From contig CP024912.1 of assembly GCA_002813895.1 (NCBI GenBank), positions 1,116,001 through 1,180,000 of the forward strand: DNA of 64,000 bases, in the 5' to 3' direction. This DNA comes from Cyanobacterium sp. HL-69 (GTDB lineage: Bacteria > Cyanobacteriota > Cyanobacteriia > Cyanobacteriales > Cyanobacteriaceae). The notes under the pieces are model-generated. The model had not been told where the DNA came from. It was given only the letters and a program-made list of their open reading frames with translations, and did not search any database. Shown in pieces: positions 21,330 through 29,793 of this stretch (position 1 is the first letter of the stretch; each line of letters begins with the position of its first letter). The translations under genes were made by a program, and so were the position numbers.

Positions 21330-22022
21330 CTAATCAAGGTCTTCATGTTTTTCCATAGGTTGTAAATCTGATTGTTCAGGGGAACAAGGTGCGGGAGTTA
21401 CCACGGGCTGGTTATCTTCTTCCAATTCTTCCTCATCGATTAAATCAGAAATCTCGTCAATATCTTTATCGGTAATATCAATAACTTCTACATCTTCGTC
21501 ATCCTCAGTAATCTCAACCTCCGCTAAAAAACGATTAACCGCTAAGATATTTCCCCCCTCAATACTTCTGGTGATAGGATTAGAGCCTCTTACCCTCGCA
21601 GAAATATCAAATAGTTGTTCCATAACCTGTTGAGGATTATCATTAGGTTGTAAAGTTAGCAATAATCCATCATTACGGCAACTAATGCCTCTTCCAGGAC
21701 GGTTTTCTGCCACACAGATAACCTGTTGATTATTCAAGCGTCCGCTAGTGACATAACGTAATGCGCCACGGTCAGAAAATGCTTGAAATCTTTTAGTAAT
21801 CTCTTGACATCTTCTCACGGGGGACCATCCACGGGGAATTTCTGTTTTCCAGACAATCAAATCAATGCGTCCTCTGGGGGTATCTACCACAGTGGTGGGT
21901 GCATCGTTTTTCATTACACAACGATAAAGATTACGATTTTGGGCGATCGCAGGGGAATTTTGTGTTAAAGTGCCGAAACTTAACCCTGATAATATGGTCA
22001 AAACTACTAATTTGTTTTTCAT
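21330..22022 (-). CDS. COP23-domain protein
   Basis: A 230-residue exported protein. A signal peptide of about 27 residues ends near SPAIAQ. The COP23 region (about 30-165) includes LYRCVMKNDAPTTVV, WSPVRRCQEITKRFQAF and GRLNNQQVICVAE with paired cysteines. COP23 was first described as a circadian-oscillating peripheral membrane protein in cyanobacteria; its biochemical role is unknown. The C-terminal 60 residues are very acidic (Asp/Glu runs) and may be disordered or bind metal. It lies upstream of petR with a 182-bp spacer. Confidence 0.85.
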   Translation of the reverse strand: MKNKLVVLTILSGLSFGTLTQNSPAIAQNRNLYRCVMKNDAPTTVVDTPRGRIDLIVWKTEIPRGWSPVRRCQEITKRFQAFSDRGALRYVTSGRLNNQQVICVAENRPGRGISCRNDGLLLTLQPNDNPQQVMEQLFDISARVRGSNPITRSIEGGNILAVNRFLAEVEITEDDEDVEVIDITDKDIDEISDLIDEEELEEDNQPVVTPAPCSPEQSDLQPMEKHEDLD

Positions 22023-22090
22023 TTTTTTATTCTCTTTTTATATTTTAAAAATTAAACATAATTATCTTTTTTTCATCATACCTCAGCTAT

Positions 22091-22813
22091 TTATTCAGAA
22101 GGAGAATAAACGACATTTTCAATTTCTTGAAAGAGAAGTTTTAATTGAGAGGTTTTACCTAACCGAATTTCATCTCCAATATTAATTTTTTGACGATGAA
22201 TATGACCACTTTTTACCTGTTTTCCATTTAAAAAGGTACCGTTAGAACTTCCTGCATCCTCTATATAACAACTATCTGAGTCAATGTGAAAGATGAAATG
22301 AACCCTAGAGACAATATCACTGTGAGGAAGTCCAGAAAAGTCCATATCTACAGAAAAATCTTCGTTATATCTCCCACAATAAAATATTTTTTTGTCTTCA
22401 GAAAAAATAAATTGTTTATTAGTATCAGGATTAATTAAAGCAAGACTTTTTTTATTAACTGAGTTAGCAACCCGAACATCAATAACTGTCCGAGGACTGG
22501 AGTTATCGTCATCAATGGTAGTGTCTAATTCTGTAGGAATGTTCCAGTTAGCAATAGTGGGTATATCATCTTCACTATCATCAGGTGTTTGGGATAAATT
22601 ATTTTTTACCTGTATGAGAAAATTATCGCCCGTGTTAATTTCTGTGATACTTTCATCTTCTAAAGATTGAACTATTTGCTCTTCATTAACTATTGAGTCA
22701 AAATTGACTTTAAAATTTTGTACAGGGAATTCCATGTGATGACCACAAAAAGTACAAAATTTACTATCATCTTGATTACTATATCCACATTTTGGACAAA
22801 TAATGGGTGTCAT
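22091..22813 (-). CDS. zinc-ribbon plus FHA-domain protein
   Basis: A 240-residue protein. An N-terminal zinc ribbon has CPKCGYSN and CTFCGHH (two CxxC pairs, residues 5-25). A polar, acidic linker follows to about 125. A C-terminal FHA domain (about 145-225) has the phosphothreonine-binding residues in FYCGRYNE, the SRVHFIF His and GSSNGTFLNGK. Such proteins read Ser/Thr phosphorylation, often beside type VI-like or cell-division partners, but no kinase is adjacent here. Partner unknown. Confidence 0.88.
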   Translation of the reverse strand: MTPIICPKCGYSNQDDSKFCTFCGHHMEFPVQNFKVNFDSIVNEEQIVQSLEDESITEINTGDNFLIQVKNNLSQTPDDSEDDIPTIANWNIPTELDTTIDDDNSSPRTVIDVRVANSVNKKSLALINPDTNKQFIFSEDKKIFYCGRYNEDFSVDMDFSGLPHSDIVSRVHFIFHIDSDSCYIEDAGSSNGTFLNGKQVKSGHIHRQKINIGDEIRLGKTSQLKLLFQEIENVVYSPSE

Positions 22814-22873
22814 GAACTATTGCCTTAGAATTAAGGAGGATGGGGAAATACAATTGGTTTTGGTATTTTTATT

Positions 22874-24082
22874 TTAAGAAATTTTGTCTCCTATTATGTT
22901 AATTATTGTTATGGGTAAGTTACTAAATTGATTATTTAGTTTGTCTCCTTTTGTTTTTATTATCCAGTCTATTTTTCGGAGGGCAAAGGAGGATTTGTTT
23001 TGGTTAGACTGTATATTTTGAAATCTTGTTCCTGTGGGGCGATCGCCCCTTTCCTCATTTTTGTTTGACCAGTGAGAAAAATCTGAGGGATAATGTTTTG
23101 AAATAACTTGTATTAAACGATAATTAAATTGATGTTCGAGGGGTAAATCAACTAATACTTTTGTTATGTTATTACGCTTAATTATTTGATAAAATATTTT
23201 GTTAATTTGCTCTGAAGTTATTTTATTATAAGCATCTTCAATTATAAAGCAAGAATTTACGTCATCTTTTTTTATAATTTTTGAAGTATTGTTAATAGTA
23301 AAAATAGCTTTGTCTATACTTGCAGAAATAAGAGCTGTATTACCATCATTATTAACATTAATTTGAGAATAAAATGACTTATCTAGGGAAGAATAAATAT
23401 CCTGATAAGTTTCAGAACTTTGAATAGGTTTAATTAAATCTAATAATTCTGGGTGACGGGGTAAACCATAATCATTAACCCTGATTTTACCATCAAGGGC
23501 CATCACCGCCCCATCTTGGTTAATGCCGAGGGGGTTTATCTCAATCATATCCAAATCTTGTTCGATAAATAGCTGATACATTTTATCGATAATATTACTC
23601 ACCGCATTGATAGTTTTGCCTTTGAGTCCCATGGTTTTGGCTAAACGACGACCATAAAAGGGGGAATATTCATCTTCTACGGGGCAACACACAAGGCTAG
23701 TGAGCAATTCTTCGATGTTGATTCCTCCTTGGGCGGAGCCAAAAATGACGGGTTTTTTGAGTTTATAATCGAGCATAATTGCCAAAAATACTTCCTTTTG
23801 GGTGTTGTAACGACTCTCGGCTAACACTACTTTGGGATATTCTTTTTCGATGGCAAGGCTAAAGATAGATTGACAAGCGGCGATCGCATCTATCGTATTA
23901 CTAACAAATTTGACTCCTCCTAGTTTCGCCCTACCACTGGCCATCACCTGAGATTTTAGTACCACAGGATAAGGAATTTGGAGACTTTTTAATTCACTGG
24001 CGCTTGATAATGGTTGGGAAGGTAATACAGGGATACCTACTCTTTGAAATAATTTTTTGGCTTGATATTCTAATAAATCCAT
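22874..24082 (-). CDS. sucC: succinate-CoA ligase beta subunit-like protein
   Basis: A 402-residue ATP-grasp protein. The N-terminal domain is well conserved (MDLLEYQAKKLFQRVGIPVL, VVLKSQVMASGRAKLGGVKF, MIEINPLGINQDG, MALDGKIRVND). The C-terminal CoA-ligase half is strongly diverged: the usual Gly-rich NGAGLAM-type motif is replaced by NDGNTALISAS, and the last 60 residues are low-complexity. A 14-bp palindrome built on HIP1 lies in this region (23036-23049). ATG 24082 is chosen over a TTG at 24106. The alpha subunit gene is not in the window. Enzyme activity is plausible, but the C-terminal half looks relaxed. Confidence 0.8.
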   Translation of the reverse strand: MDLLEYQAKKLFQRVGIPVLPSQPLSSASELKSLQIPYPVVLKSQVMASGRAKLGGVKFVSNTIDAIAACQSIFSLAIEKEYPKVVLAESRYNTQKEVFLAIMLDYKLKKPVIFGSAQGGINIEELLTSLVCCPVEDEYSPFYGRRLAKTMGLKGKTINAVSNIIDKMYQLFIEQDLDMIEINPLGINQDGAVMALDGKIRVNDYGLPRHPELLDLIKPIQSSETYQDIYSSLDKSFYSQINVNNDGNTALISASIDKAIFTINNTSKIIKKDDVNSCFIIEDAYNKITSEQINKIFYQIIKRNNITKVLVDLPLEHQFNYRLIQVISKHYPSDFSHWSNKNEERGDRPTGTRFQNIQSNQNKSSFALRKIDWIIKTKGDKLNNQFSNLPITIINIIGDKIS

Positions 24083-24188
24083 TGATGCTGACTTGCAATG
24101 ACCCAACTACTAATATAATCGAGATTTTAGGTAACGAGGGAATCAATCCCATAAATATTAATAATTTTTTTACTCCCAATCAAAAACT

Positions 24189-24995
24189 ATGGATGCTTTT
24201 CAGACTAATCAAAAAATCCTCATCGCCCTTGACAAATTAATTCAAGTGGTGGCTAAATTGCGATCGCCCCAGGGGGGTTGTCCGTGGGATTTAGCCCAAA
24301 CCCAAAAATCTCTCATTCCCTACATCATAGAGGAGGCTTATGAAGCGGTAGATGCCATCGAATCAGGCAACCAAGAAGCCATTGCTGACGAGTTAGGAGA
24401 CTTGTTATTACAGGTAGTATTACAAGCCCAAGTAGCCCAAGATAACGGTGATTTTGACCTCGAAAAAGTAGCCCAAAATATTACCGAAAAATTAATCCGT
24501 CGTCATCCCCATGTATTCGCTGATGTACAAGTAAACAGCACCGCAGAAGTTCACGAAAATTGGGAAAAAATCAAAGAACAAGAAAAGCCAGAATCCGCTC
24601 TTTTGAGCCAAAAATTGACCAATTATCACCGTAGCTTACCTCCTCTCATGGCCAGTGAAAAAATATCCAAGAAAGCCGCCAAGGCAGGGTTTGAGTGGGA
24701 AAATGTGGAGGGGGTATGGGATAAGTTTGATGAGGAGTTGGCAGAGTTTCAAGAAGCCATAGAAGAGGAAGACATGAATCATGCCCAAGAGGAGTTAGGG
24801 GATTTACTTTTTACCATTGTTAATATCGCTCGGTGGTATAAACTAGATGTTTCTAGGGCATTGCAGGGTACAAATAAGAGATTTATTAAACGATTGCAGT
24901 TGATGGAAAAATATGCCGATAAATCCTTATCAGAATACCCCATTAATGAGCTAGAAGCGCTGTGGCAAAAAGCAAAAAAGCAACTGAACAGCTAA
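24189..24995 (+). CDS. mazG: nucleoside triphosphate pyrophosphohydrolase MazG
   Basis: A 268-residue all-alpha NTP pyrophosphatase that removes non-canonical nucleotides. Two MazG modules are visible, each with the EExxE...ExxD metal-binding pattern: GGCPWDLAQTQKSLIPYIIE with EEAYEAVDAIE and DELGDLLLQ in the first, and DKFDEELAEFQEAIEEED with EELGDLLFT in the second. It is transcribed divergently from the sucC-like gene across 106 bp and followed at 40 bp by rseP, with which it may be co-transcribed. Confidence 0.94.
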   Translation: MDAFQTNQKILIALDKLIQVVAKLRSPQGGCPWDLAQTQKSLIPYIIEEAYEAVDAIESGNQEAIADELGDLLLQVVLQAQVAQDNGDFDLEKVAQNITEKLIRRHPHVFADVQVNSTAEVHENWEKIKEQEKPESALLSQKLTNYHRSLPPLMASEKISKKAAKAGFEWENVEGVWDKFDEELAEFQEAIEEEDMNHAQEELGDLLFTIVNIARWYKLDVSRALQGTNKRFIKRLQLMEKYADKSLSEYPINELEALWQKAKKQLNS

Positions 24996-25035
24996 ACTAG
25001 AAAAGAATGTCAATATAGATAATCGTATAATTAAT

Positions 25036-26115
25036 ATGTCAGTACTAGCGGCGATCGCAGTTTTAGCACTTTTAATCGTAGTCCACGAACTGGGACACTT
25101 TGGGGCGGCAAGATTACAGGGAATTCGAGTCAGTAAATTTTCCATCGGTTTTGGCCCCGTATTAGCAAAATATGACGGTAAAGAAACCGAATACGCCATC
25201 AGAGCTTTTCCCCTTGGTGGTTACGTGGGTTTTCCCGATGATGATCCCGAAAGCGATATACCCCTAGATGATCCCGATTTGTTGCGTAATCGTCCTGTGT
25301 TAGACCGTGCGATCGTCATTAGTGCAGGTGTTATAGCCAATCTTATCTTCGCATACTTTCTTTTAGTGGGTCAATCCCTTAGTGTCGGTATTCAAGACGT
25401 TAATTTTCAACCAGGGGTATTGATTCCCGAAATCCTTGAAGAAGTAGAATCCCCAGCCCAAAGAGCAGGACTACAAAGCGGAGATGTGATTTTAAAAATC
25501 GAAAATCTTACCCTTCCCACCTCCGAAGAAGCCATTTCAATCCTGAGAGATAGAATCCAAGACTCCCCCAACCAAAGTTTAGAATTTACTATCCAAAGAA
25601 ATGAAGAAACTTTCAACATCCCCATCACCCCCGAAGTAGGGGACAATGGGAAAGGAAAAATCGGGGTTATGTTATCCCCCAACGGAGAATTTAGCCGCCG
25701 TAAACCAGACAATATTATTGAGGCCTTCACCTTCGGTGCTAAACAATTTCAACGGTACACCACACTAACCGTCCAAGGATTTGGTCAACTGATTACCAAT
25801 TTCCAAGAAAATGCCAACCAAGTAGCCGGCCCTGTGGCGATCGTTGCAGTAGGGGCCCAATTAGCCAAAAGCGACTTAGGCAACCTATTCCAGTTTGGAG
25901 CGTTAATCAGCATAAACCTTGCCGTTATCAACATTTTACCCCTTCCCGCCCTAGACGGTGGACAACTAGCATTTTTGCTCGTAGAAGGCATTTCTGGTAA
26001 ACCACTCCCCAACAAACTACAAGAAGGCATAATGCAAACAGGGCTAGTCTTACTCTTAGGTTTAGGTATCTTCCTAATTCTCCGAGATACTCTTAACCTC
26101 GCCTTTCTTAATTAA
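25036..26115 (+). CDS. rseP: site-2 protease RseP (M50 zinc metalloprotease)
   Basis: A 359-residue intramembrane protease that cleaves transmembrane segments, for example of anti-sigma factors. The first helix holds the zinc site HELGH (VVHELGHFGAARL) near residue 20. A PDZ domain lies at about 120-200 (SPAQRAGLQSGDVILKIE). The C-terminal membrane part has the third ligand in PLPALDGGQLAFLLVE near residue 300 and a final helix. Length is typical of cyanobacterial RseP. It follows mazG closely. Confidence 0.94.
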   Translation: MSVLAAIAVLALLIVVHELGHFGAARLQGIRVSKFSIGFGPVLAKYDGKETEYAIRAFPLGGYVGFPDDDPESDIPLDDPDLLRNRPVLDRAIVISAGVIANLIFAYFLLVGQSLSVGIQDVNFQPGVLIPEILEEVESPAQRAGLQSGDVILKIENLTLPTSEEAISILRDRIQDSPNQSLEFTIQRNEETFNIPITPEVGDNGKGKIGVMLSPNGEFSRRKPDNIIEAFTFGAKQFQRYTTLTVQGFGQLITNFQENANQVAGPVAIVAVGAQLAKSDLGNLFQFGALISINLAVINILPLPALDGGQLAFLLVEGISGKPLPNKLQEGIMQTGLVLLLGLGIFLILRDTLNLAFLN

Positions 26116-26222
26116 CTGAATTTAAAAACTGATTTTGTGGAGGCGTACTACCTTTTTTCTTTGATAACTTCAGGGGGAAAATGATTATCATATAATGGAT
26201 GTATATGCTTTAATGTATCTTT

Positions 26223-26522
26223 ATGAAATCTAAATTTCCCAAATCATTAAAATCTGTTTATCGTCAAGAGCCTATTTCAGCTTTTATTTTCACCTTCGGA
26301 GCGATAGAGTTAGCCATGGGAGGATTTAGTGAACATTGGAGTCTTATGTCTTTTGGACTTTTATTTGTGATAACGGGGTTGATGATGCGTTGGTTGCAAA
26401 CTCAAAAACCCCAGAAAAAAATTCCTCGCAATACTCCCCGTCGTTATTTGCCTGAGAGTGAGCACACCTTTGCCGAACCTTTACCTGTATTACGTAGAAA
26501 ACAAGATTATCGTGAATACTGA
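26223..26522 (+). CDS. small two-helix membrane protein, unknown
   Basis: A 99-residue protein with two hydrophobic segments at about 19-37 and 40-58 joined by a tight turn (SEHWSLMS), and a basic, Pro-rich cytoplasmic tail (PQKKIPRNTPRRYLPE). I do not recognise a family. Its last 11 bp overlap the inferred start of the MerR gene, suggesting translational coupling of the two genes. Start is ATG 26223. Confidence 0.65.
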   Translation: MKSKFPKSLKSVYRQEPISAFIFTFGAIELAMGGFSEHWSLMSFGLLFVITGLMMRWLQTQKPQKKIPRNTPRRYLPESEHTFAEPLPVLRRKQDYREY

Positions 26523-26943
26523 TAGTAAAAATCAACCAAATCTTTTAAAAATTGGTGAAGTTGCTTCTGTGAGTGGTATTCCCATCAAAACTATCCGCTA
26601 CTATGATGATCTCGGTTTATTGACTCCTGATATTAGTCGTAATAAAGTAGGTTATCGCTTATTTTATCAATCTATTTTTAATCGTCTTAGTTTTATTCGG
26701 CGATCGCAATCTCTCGGTTTAAGTTTAAAAGAAATTGATAATATTTTAAAGATTTATGATAAGGGTGAAATTCCTTGCGGTGTCGCCAAAGAAGTTTTAT
26801 TGGAGAAATTAGATAATATTGAGCAACAAATTGAGCAATTACAGATTTTGCAAAGTGAATTAAAAGCGATTTTATCAGGGTGGCAATTTGCCGAAAAATT
26901 AGAAGGTAATATCTGCCCGAATATTCAACAAACCCATGGATAA
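26512..26943 (+). CDS. MerR-family metal-type transcriptional regulator
   Basis: A 143-residue regulator. The winged helix-turn-helix (IGEVASVSGIPIKTIRYYDDLGLLTP) is at residues 14-40, followed by a wing, a FIRRSQSLGLSLKEI hinge and a long dimerisation helix. One Cys sits before that helix (IPCGVAKEV) and one in the C-terminal loop (NICPNIQ). These match two of the three metal ligands of MerR/ZntR-type sensors, but the third (middle) Cys position is filled by Gly-Trp. Start is inferred as GTG 26512, overlapping the upstream gene's stop; a GTG at 26458 would add 18 unlikely residues. No cognate exporter gene is adjacent. Confidence 0.85.
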   Translation: MNTDSKNQPNLLKIGEVASVSGIPIKTIRYYDDLGLLTPDISRNKVGYRLFYQSIFNRLSFIRRSQSLGLSLKEIDNILKIYDKGEIPCGVAKEVLLEKLDNIEQQIEQLQILQSELKAILSGWQFAEKLEGNICPNIQQTHG

Positions 26944-27018
26944 GTTCCCATAACTTTGTTTGAAATAATAATGTTTTTTTAGCTTATTCTTTGCTAATGT
27001 TATTTTGATTGACTGTAA

Positions 27019-28269
27019 ATGAAATTGCGAGAAGGGTTGATGGCGAAATCTTGGTTAACGAATATCAACAATAAAATAAAATCTTTATTCATAAAAACTC
27101 AAACCATTAATCAAGATAAAGATCATTTATTAGAACTTCCTCCATTTTTAAAAACAGACATCAAAGAATATGTTGAATCCCTTGATTGCCCTACAACCTA
27201 TCAAGATAGCGTCCAATATGCGATCGCCCCTATACTAAAAAAATGGTTAGAAAATCCAAAAGCTGAAAATAGTATTGTAATTTTGGGAAATCCCATCGAA
27301 AATCTTTCTAAAATAATAGACAATAGTATTGAAAATTGGAAGGGCGATCGACCCACCCTCGAAATTATTACCCCCCTACCCTTTTCCCATCGCCCCCGCA
27401 ACTTCTTAACCATTACCGAACAAATCAAACAAAGTTTTGAACTTCACCCCCAAGTTGAAATAGAAAACCTCAACGATATAGACACCATACCCGACGAAGA
27501 ATCCCTCGAAGAAAGAACAACTATCATCGTCATACCTAACCTCGAACAACTCTTCTTGCGTGATATAGAAGGGTGGAACAGTGTCATCTTCCTAAGAGAG
27601 ATAATCATTCATAACCCTAATTGTTTTTGGATTATTGGCTGTAACCATCTAGCATGGGATTTTCTTAATTATGTATGTCAAATTAAAGCCTACTTTAATA
27701 GCATTCATGCCTTACCAACCTTGGACGGAGAGATGTTAAAAAATTGGTTAGATCCTGTAGTAAAAACCGTTGTGAGTAATAAATTTACTAAAAATCAGCA
27801 ACTAATCAATGATACCTCAGAAGATAATCGTGACGAAAGTTATTGGACTTATTTAGCCGAAGAATCATCAGGAATCCCCAGTATTGCCTTAAACCTATGG
27901 ATAAATAGCCTAAGATTAGGCAAAGAAAATGTAGAAGAAGATAAACTAGCTCAAATTACCTTCGAGGACATTTTAGACCAAGAATCCCGGTACACTTTAC
28001 AACAAATTACCCCTAGGCTACCAGATTTAGCATCCCTGACCATTGATGATCGTTATTTAGTTCATTCTGTTTTAATACACAATCATATTAATCGCACCCA
28101 TTTAGCCCTTAGTTTAGGGGAGCCAGAAAGTCAAATAGAAGCCCGAATACAAAGACTTTTAAGAGAATCTATTCTCATAAGAGAAAATGGAGCTTTATCC
28201 ATTGCCCCCCCATATTATAAAAAGCTCAAACAAGAGTTAATTAATAATAATTTTTTTGTGGGCGAATAG
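27019..28269 (+). CDS. degenerate AAA/STAND-like protein with C-terminal winged helix, unknown
   Basis: A 416-residue soluble protein that I cannot name. Its layout resembles a STAND/AAA ATPase that has lost nucleotide binding. A strand ending IVILGNPIE near residue 85 stands where a Walker A loop would be, but lacks GK[ST]. TTIIVIPNLEQLFLRD near 168 resembles Walker B without the acidic pair. CFWIIGCNHLAWDFL near 205 resembles sensor 1. GEMLKNWLDPVV and the ESSGIPSIALNLW helix fit a lid. A C-terminal winged helix (about 350-400) ends the protein. An alternative start is ATG 27040. It lies 75 bp after the MerR gene. Confidence 0.6.
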   Translation: MKLREGLMAKSWLTNINNKIKSLFIKTQTINQDKDHLLELPPFLKTDIKEYVESLDCPTTYQDSVQYAIAPILKKWLENPKAENSIVILGNPIENLSKIIDNSIENWKGDRPTLEIITPLPFSHRPRNFLTITEQIKQSFELHPQVEIENLNDIDTIPDEESLEERTTIIVIPNLEQLFLRDIEGWNSVIFLREIIIHNPNCFWIIGCNHLAWDFLNYVCQIKAYFNSIHALPTLDGEMLKNWLDPVVKTVVSNKFTKNQQLINDTSEDNRDESYWTYLAEESSGIPSIALNLWINSLRLGKENVEEDKLAQITFEDILDQESRYTLQQITPRLPDLASLTIDDRYLVHSVLIHNHINRTHLALSLGEPESQIEARIQRLLRESILIRENGALSIAPPYYKKLKQELINNNFFVGE

Positions 28270-28298
28270 TTATGATTAGGGTGCGCTAAAAAAATGAT

Positions 28299-29492
28299 TT
28301 AATCATTGATTTTTTGCACACAACGGGCAAAGACTTCTACCCCAAGACTTAGGGCAGTTTCATCAAAATCAAAACGGGGATGATGGTGGGGAAAATTTAA
28401 ACCCTTGTCTGCATTAGCCGAACCCAAAAAGAAGTAACATCCTGGTATTTGTTGTAAGAAAAAGGACATATCTTCTCCCCCCATGGTTTGACACTCTGGC
28501 ACTACTCCTAAAGGAGTTTCTACCACATCAAGGGCAACACTTCTTACTAATTCAGTAATACGAGCATTGTTAATAACGGGAGGATATAGTTGCCAATAAT
28601 CAAGGTCGTATTTTGCCCCGTGGCTCTCACAGATACCTTTTATGATGGCTTCGATTCTTTCACCGATAAAGTTTTCATATTTTGGGTTAAAGTAGCGTAC
28701 CGTACCACTCATTTTTACCGTGTCGGCAATGACATTTAAAGCAGTACCTCCTTCAAAAGTTCCCACAGTTACCACCGCTGAATCTGTGGGTTTAATATTT
28801 CGACTAACGATGGTTTGTAAGCTATTAACGATTTGAGCACCTACCATAATAGAATCAACGGTTTGATCAGGCATCGCCCCATGACCACCTTTGCCAAAAA
28901 TTTGACATTTAAAACACTCCACCGCCGCCATTAATGCCCCTTCCCTCACTCCCACCGTACCCAGAGGAAGGTTATTCCACAAATGTAAGCCGATGATGGC
29001 ATCTACATCAGGATTTTTTAAAACCCCTTCTTCGATCATGGGTTTAGCGCCCCCGGGCCCTTCTTCGGCGGGTTGAAAGATAATTTTGACAGTACCCCTA
29101 AATTTATCTTTGTTATGGGCTAAATAATGGGCTATGCCAAGGGCGATCGCACTATGCCCATCATGACCACAAGCGTGCATAACCCCCTCATGACGAGACT
29201 TGTAAGGAACTTCGTTTAACTCAAATACAGGTAAAGCATCCATATCCGCCCGAATAGCTAACACCTTACCCTCAAAGTTGCTCTTAATGGTGGCGACAAT
29301 GCCAGTTTTCGCAACACCCCTTTGATGCTCAATGCCCCATTCCTGGAGTTTATAACCAATAAAATCAGCGGTCAAATTTTCCCTAAAACCTAACTCTGGA
29401 TATTGGTGCATTCTCCTGCGCCACTCCACCAATTGAGGTTGTAAATCAAGGATTTCTGGACGAATTTGGGAGCTTTTGAGGATCGTTTTCAT
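28299..29492 (-). CDS. M20-family amidohydrolase/peptidase
   Basis: A 397-residue di-zinc hydrolase of the M20D group (IAA-amino acid / hippurate / N-acetyl-L-amino acid amidohydrolase-like). Metal and catalytic residues appear in IRADMDALPV, HACGHDGHSA, PAEEGPGGAKPM and IIGLHLWNN, and the final ligand in PHHHPRFDFDE. The lid/dimerisation domain lies at about 190-305. Start is ATG 29492 (a TTG precedes it). The physiological substrate cannot be deduced; no transporter or synthesis gene adjoins it except an upstream orphan peptide-binding protein on the same strand. Confidence 0.9.
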   Translation of the reverse strand: MKTILKSSQIRPEILDLQPQLVEWRRRMHQYPELGFRENLTADFIGYKLQEWGIEHQRGVAKTGIVATIKSNFEGKVLAIRADMDALPVFELNEVPYKSRHEGVMHACGHDGHSAIALGIAHYLAHNKDKFRGTVKIIFQPAEEGPGGAKPMIEEGVLKNPDVDAIIGLHLWNNLPLGTVGVREGALMAAVECFKCQIFGKGGHGAMPDQTVDSIMVGAQIVNSLQTIVSRNIKPTDSAVVTVGTFEGGTALNVIADTVKMSGTVRYFNPKYENFIGERIEAIIKGICESHGAKYDLDYWQLYPPVINNARITELVRSVALDVVETPLGVVPECQTMGGEDMSFFLQQIPGCYFFLGSANADKGLNFPHHHPRFDFDETALSLGVEVFARCVQKIND

Positions 29493-29597
29493 CAATTTAA
29501 TGTAAAAATTTTCATATTTACTTACAATTCTAACCTCTAGTTTTTTCGCCTTAATAACTTAAATCAAAGTAGTTCATTTATCTATTTCCATCTAGTA

Positions 29598-29609
29598 ATA
29601 CCAAATCCG
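29598..29609. repeat. solo copy of the ATACCAAATCCG MITE end
   Basis: ATACCAAATCCG matches the terminal repeat of the MITE at 12035-12149 (exactly matching its right end). I did not find the partner end nearby, so it is probably a truncated copy. Confidence 0.45.
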
Positions 29610-29793
29610 ATTAGTAAAGTTTACTATTGTTCCCCGTGTAACAAATGACAGTAAACAATTACTATCTGTTGCCTGTTCCCCGCCCTAATTAATATATTAT
29701 TGAAACAAGATTTAGTGTAATGTGTATCTTGATGGGATAGTTGTAGGTTGGGTTAAAAAATTAAACCCAACACTGAAGCCATATAAACAATAC

